64,000 nt of DNA from SKLM01 sp964450435 (GTDB taxonomy: Bacteria > Chloroflexota > Anaerolineae > B4-G1). The stretch is taken from contig CAYVCX010000005.1 in the NCBI GenBank assembly GCA_964450435.1, positions 32,259 to 96,258 of the forward strand. The letters run 5' to 3'. The translations under genes and the position numbers were made by a program. The notes below the pieces were generated by a model that saw only the letters and a list, made by a program, of their open reading frames with translations, was not told the origin of the DNA and ran no database searches. Positions 60,397-64,000 of this stretch are shown here, in pieces (positions within the stretch are counted from its first letter, which is position 1; the number at the start of each line of letters is the position of its first letter).

Positions 60397-62307
60397 ATGC
60401 GAACACGGATAGCGGCAACAATCCTGGTCGGCACCGTCTTGCTGACTGCGTGCATTGCCGCGGCTTCGGACCCCATCATCGAACCGACGGCAGAGTCTAT
60501 CACCCCGACGGCTCTGGTCCAGGTGGAGACGGAGCCCCTCTATTTGGAGCCCACTGCATCTGTCGAGACCCGCGTCGAGGACTTGCTCTCGCGGATGACG
60601 CTGGAGGAAAAAGTGGGGCAGATGGCCCAGGTGTCGATGCACTGTGTCGTGGAGGACGACATTCGCGACCGCTATCTAGGAAGTATGCTCAGCGGTGGCG
60701 GCGGCTCTCCACGGCCCAACAACCCGGCTTCTTGGGCCGAGATGGTGAACGGTTTTCAGACGTACGCGCTTCAGACCCGGCTGGGGATCCCCCTCATCTA
60801 CGGCGCCGATGCCGTCCACGGACACAATAATGTCTATGGCGCTGTTATCTTTCCGCACAACGTCGGGCTGGGCGCGGCGAACAACCCGGAACTGATGGAG
60901 AGGATCGGTCGAGTCACAGCACGGGAGATGGTCGCTACCGGCATCTACTGGAACTTCGCGCCCGTGGTCGCAGTGCCCCAGGACGTTCGCTGGGGCCGCA
61001 CCTACGAGGGGTTCAGCCAGGATCCTCATATTGTCGCAGAACTGTCCGGGGCCTACATCCGTGGGTTGCAGAATGTTGACCACAGGCAGGACCTCGCCTC
61101 CCCCAACACCGTGCTTGCCACACCAAAGCACTTTGTCGGCGATGGCGGGACGACGTGGGGGACCTCCAGACCGTATCAGATCGACCAGGGCGTTACCGAA
61201 GTGGACGAAGCCACGCTGCGGGCGATTCACTTGGCACCCTACATCACCGCCATTGAGAGCGGCGCGATGAGCATCATGGCCTCCTTCAGCAGCTGGGGAG
61301 ACACGAAGATGCACGCGCACCAGTACTTACTGACGACGGTCCTCAAGGAAGAACTGGGCTTCGAGGGCTTTGTCGTCTCCGACTGGGAGGCGATCAAGCA
61401 ACTGGACGGCAGCTATTACGATCAGGTGGTCACCGCCATCAATGCCGGGATCGACATGGCAATGCTGCCGTGCAGCTATGACCTGTTCATTTCAGCTCTG
61501 AGGGGGGCCGTGGACAACGGGGACGTGCCAACGGGCCGCATCGAAGACGCAGTGCGGCGCATCCTGACCGTCAAGTTTCAGCTTGGGCTTTTTGAGCGAC
61601 CGTACAGCAACGATGCGCTCCTCCCTCAATTCGGCTCGGAGGCGCACCGGGAGGTGGCCCGGGAGGCAGTCCGTCAGTCGCTGGTACTGCTGCAAAACGA
61701 AGGCGACGTGCTACCTCTCGACCCCGACGCCTCGCTGATCCTCGTCGCTGGCCGGGGGATCCACGACGTGGGTATGCAATGCGGCGGATGGACAATCAGC
61801 TGGCAGGGATCTACCGGAGCCGTCACGCCCGGGACCACAATCTTGGACGCGGTTGAGAGCGCTGTCTCGACCGAGACAGCGGTGATCTACGATCGCTTTG
61901 GCCGGTTCGATGACATCGATGGGACAGCGCCGCTGGGCCTCGCTGTCGTCGGGGAGCGCCCATATGCTGAGGGTGTGGGAGACGATCCAGACCTGGCCCT
62001 TTCCGACGTCGACGTCGAGATGCTGGAGCGTATCCGGGAGAAGGTTGAGAGGCTAGTCGTCATTCTGATCACCGGGCGTCCTCTGATCATCACAGCTTAC
62101 CTGGACACGTGGGATGGGCTCGTCGTCGCGTGGCTGCCGGGCACCGAAGCTCAGGGCATCGCTGATGTCCTGTTCGGCGACTACCCTTTCGTCGGGCAGC
62201 TGCCCTACACTTGGCCTGCTTCTGTGGACCAGCTGCCGCAGGGAGCGCTCAATCAGGACGCGGCACTGTTTCCGCTCGGCTACGGGCTCGCGACCGACGA
62301 GGGCTAA
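60397..62307 (+). CDS. GH3 beta-glucosidase, lipoprotein
   Basis: 636 aa. Lipobox leader (TVLLTAC), then GH3: VETRVEDLLSRMTLEEKVGQMAQ, IYGADAVHGHNNVYGAVIFPHN, WNFAPVVAVPQDVRWGRTYEGFS, TPKHFVGDGGTTWG, nucleophile Asp329 in GFVVSDWEA, and the C-domain through AALFPLGYGLATDEG. Colinear over the whole GH3 part with residues about 300-884 of the gene at 47862, so the two are paralogues; this one lacks the CBM9 domain. Likely acts outside on oligosaccharides. Confidence 0.93.
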   Translation: MRTRIAATILVGTVLLTACIAAASDPIIEPTAESITPTALVQVETEPLYLEPTASVETRVEDLLSRMTLEEKVGQMAQVSMHCVVEDDIRDRYLGSMLSGGGGSPRPNNPASWAEMVNGFQTYALQTRLGIPLIYGADAVHGHNNVYGAVIFPHNVGLGAANNPELMERIGRVTAREMVATGIYWNFAPVVAVPQDVRWGRTYEGFSQDPHIVAELSGAYIRGLQNVDHRQDLASPNTVLATPKHFVGDGGTTWGTSRPYQIDQGVTEVDEATLRAIHLAPYITAIESGAMSIMASFSSWGDTKMHAHQYLLTTVLKEELGFEGFVVSDWEAIKQLDGSYYDQVVTAINAGIDMAMLPCSYDLFISALRGAVDNGDVPTGRIEDAVRRILTVKFQLGLFERPYSNDALLPQFGSEAHREVAREAVRQSLVLLQNEGDVLPLDPDASLILVAGRGIHDVGMQCGGWTISWQGSTGAVTPGTTILDAVESAVSTETAVIYDRFGRFDDIDGTAPLGLAVVGERPYAEGVGDDPDLALSDVDVEMLERIREKVERLVVILITGRPLIITAYLDTWDGLVVAWLPGTEAQGIADVLFGDYPFVGQLPYTWPASVDQLPQGALNQDAALFPLGYGLATDEG

Positions 62308-62572
62308 TCGTGGTGGATCGGCCTCTCCAGCCAACCGTCCTCGCAGCGCGTGGAAAGAGGAGAGCGGTCAATGGAGCATAGCCAATCTGGCCACGAAGAA
62401 GTGTGAGTGCTTCGCCACAGACCCGGGGCCGCCGGTCAACTGGTAGAACTACGTGTGAACGCTTGTGGCTTCGGGGCATTCATGAATCACACCGACGGCC
62501 CGGTAGTCGTCGAGTGAGCCCGCCGGACCAAGCGGGGGCCGACCAGTCTGCGCGAGAGACACCACAATAACT

Positions 62573-64000
62573 ATGCGCTACGGCACCTTCGACGACAAAC
62601 ACCGCGAGTACGTCATCACCCGGCCCGATACCCCCCTCCCCTGGATCAACTACCTGGGCAGCGAGAGCTACTTCGGCCTCATCTCAAACACGGCCGGCGG
62701 GTGTTCCTTCTACCGCGACGCTCACTTCCGCCGCATCACGCGCTATCGATACAACAACGTTCCGGTGGATTACGGGGGACGCTACGTCTACCTCCGGGAC
62801 AATCACACAGGAGAGTTCTGGTCTCCTTCCTGGCAGCCCACCCGTCACGCTGCGCAGGACTACTTCTGCCGCCACGGCCTTGGGTACTCCGTCATCGGCT
62901 CAAGCCACGACGGAATCGATGCCCGAACCCGATACTTCGTGCCCCTGGGGGAAACCCTGGAGGTCTGGCAGCTAACCTTGAACAACCGCCGTGGTGAGTC
63001 GGTTGATCTCTCGCTTTTCTCCTGCATTGAGTTCTGCCTGTGGGACGCCCAGGATGATGCAACCAACTTCCAGCGCAACCTTAACATCGGGGAGGTCGAG
63101 ATCGAGGATGGGGTGATCTACCACAAGACGGAGTACCGCGAGCGCCGCGATCACTTTGCATACTTCGCCTGCTCCGAGGAGATCGCCGGATACGATACGC
63201 AGCGCGACGCGTTCCTGGGGCCGTATCGCAGCTGGAACGCGCCCCTGGCGGTGGAGCGAGGCGAGTCCTCCGACTCGGTGGCTCACGGATGGGCGCCTAT
63301 GGGCTCCCATCACGTCACCCTGTCCCTCTCCCCTGGCGAGAGCCGTCAGGTTGTTTTCGTGCTCGGGTATCACGACAACGCTGACGGTCTCAAGTTCGAC
63401 CCGCCGGACAGCCAGAGGATCAATAAGAGGACCGTCAAGCCGGTAATTGCCACATACCGGGAGCCAGAGAACGTCGATCGCGCCTTCGAGGCGCTGCGCG
63501 CTCACTGGACGCACGTACTCAGTACCCTCCAGGTGCAGACGCCAGACGTGCACACCAACCGGATGATCAATGTCTGGAACGCCTATCAGAACGTAGCCAC
63601 CTTCACCCTCTCGCGCTCAGCTTCGTCCTTTGAGTCCGGCATCGGCCGCGGAATCGGGTTCCGCGACTCAAACCAGGATCTCCTGGGGTTCGTGCACCTG
63701 CTTCCCGAGCGAGCACGAGAGCGCATCCTCGACCTGGCCTCGACGCAGTTGGAGAACGGCGGCGCCTATCACCAATACCAGCCGCTGACCAAACGAGGGA
63801 ACGACAACATCGGCAGCGGCTTCAATGACGATCCCCTGTGGCTCGTGGTGAGTACGGCCTCGTATCTGAAAGAGACGGGCGATTGGAGCATCCTGGACCA
63901 GCCTGTGGCCTACGAGAGCTCCTGCGGGACCGAAGAGCCCCTCTACGAACATCTGAGGCGGAGTATTCAATACACCCTGGACCGACTGGGACCGCATGGC
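62573..64000 (+). CDS. Cellobiose phosphorylase (GH94), 3' end outside window
   Basis: 476 residues seen, open to the last base. The start, YGTFDDKHREYVITRPDTPLPWINYLGSESYFGLISNTAGGCSFYRDAHFRRITRYRYNN-type sequence, is the highly conserved cellobiose phosphorylase N-terminus (key pieces: ITRPDTPLPWINYLG, FGLISNTAGG, ITRYRYNNVP). The catalytic barrel begins with GIGRGIGFRDSNQDLLGF, where the conserved Asp/Arg cluster binds the sugar. The catalytic WND lies beyond the window. Family length is about 810. Start ATG 62573; the 265-base gap before it shows no clear operator or hairpin. Confidence 0.93.
   Translation, partial: MRYGTFDDKHREYVITRPDTPLPWINYLGSESYFGLISNTAGGCSFYRDAHFRRITRYRYNNVPVDYGGRYVYLRDNHTGEFWSPSWQPTRHAAQDYFCRHGLGYSVIGSSHDGIDARTRYFVPLGETLEVWQLTLNNRRGESVDLSLFSCIEFCLWDAQDDATNFQRNLNIGEVEIEDGVIYHKTEYRERRDHFAYFACSEEIAGYDTQRDAFLGPYRSWNAPLAVERGESSDSVAHGWAPMGSHHVTLSLSPGESRQVVFVLGYHDNADGLKFDPPDSQRINKRTVKPVIATYREPENVDRAFEALRAHWTHVLSTLQVQTPDVHTNRMINVWNAYQNVATFTLSRSASSFESGIGRGIGFRDSNQDLLGFVHLLPERARERILDLASTQLENGGAYHQYQPLTKRGNDNIGSGFNDDPLWLVVSTASYLKETGDWSILDQPVAYESSCGTEEPLYEHLRRSIQYTLDRLGPHG

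Noticed and set aside
62240..62255. Third CelR-like operator (GGGAGCGCTC) near the end of the last GH3 gene
   Set aside because: Only a half-match, lies inside coding sequence, and the palindrome's second half is not preserved.

Overview
The window reads as high-GC chromosomal DNA from a bacterium of the Chloroflexota, probably Anaerolineae-like. That placement is an inference from the Pro/Ser/Thr-rich 'TPSPTPTP' linkers after lipoprotein and twin-arginine leaders, the dCTP deaminase subtype, the split glycine dehydrogenase (gcvPA/gcvPB), the group 4 hydrogenase layout and the large glycoside hydrolase/phosphorylase complement. No rRNA, CRISPR array or intact insertion sequence is visible. 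Two tRNA genes, several consensus sigma-70-type promoters and one degraded transposase are.

Layout. 1-7.5 kb: housekeeping genes (adenosine deaminase, ArgRS, a dCTP deaminase carrying an in-frame LAGLIDADG domain, tRNA-Val, and gcvH-gcvPA-gcvPB without gcvT). 7.6-12 kb: a VIT/vWA envelope protein and the MgtE magnesium transporter. 12.6-22.2 kb: a 12-gene operon for a membrane-bound group 4 [NiFe]-hydrogenase with three antiporter-like subunits; all four nickel cysteines are present, so it is not complex I. 22.3-27.5 kb: tRNA-Glu, RadA, a DUF4332 protein and FtsK. 27.6-37.3 kb: a mixed accessory region with a gamma-glutamyltransferase and a DUF362 protein that share one export leader, a predicted Sec-containing redoxin with a bacterial SECIS-like hairpin, a frameshifted methyltransferase, a phosphatase, a DinB-like protein, an FAD oxidoreductase and a P1 peptidase.

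38-64 kb: one long co-directional beta-glucan locus. A LacI/CelR-type regulator with two near-perfect operators is followed by a sugar ABC importer (binding protein and two permeases, no ATPase), an exported clan A hydrolase, an exported GH16 laminarinase-like enzyme, three GH3 enzymes, GH1, a GH149/GH161-like phosphorylase, two GH94 phosphorylases, an aldo/keto reductase, a phosphotriesterase-like hydrolase and a cupin. The likely flow is extracellular cleavage of beta-1,3/1,4-glucan, import of oligosaccharides, and intracellular phosphorolysis plus hydrolysis.

The points most worth a second look are the UGA-interrupted redoxin (30057-30779), the LAGLIDADG insertion in dcd (2529-3404), and a dispersed repeat that abuts two strong promoters (29851-29990 and 37892-38042).
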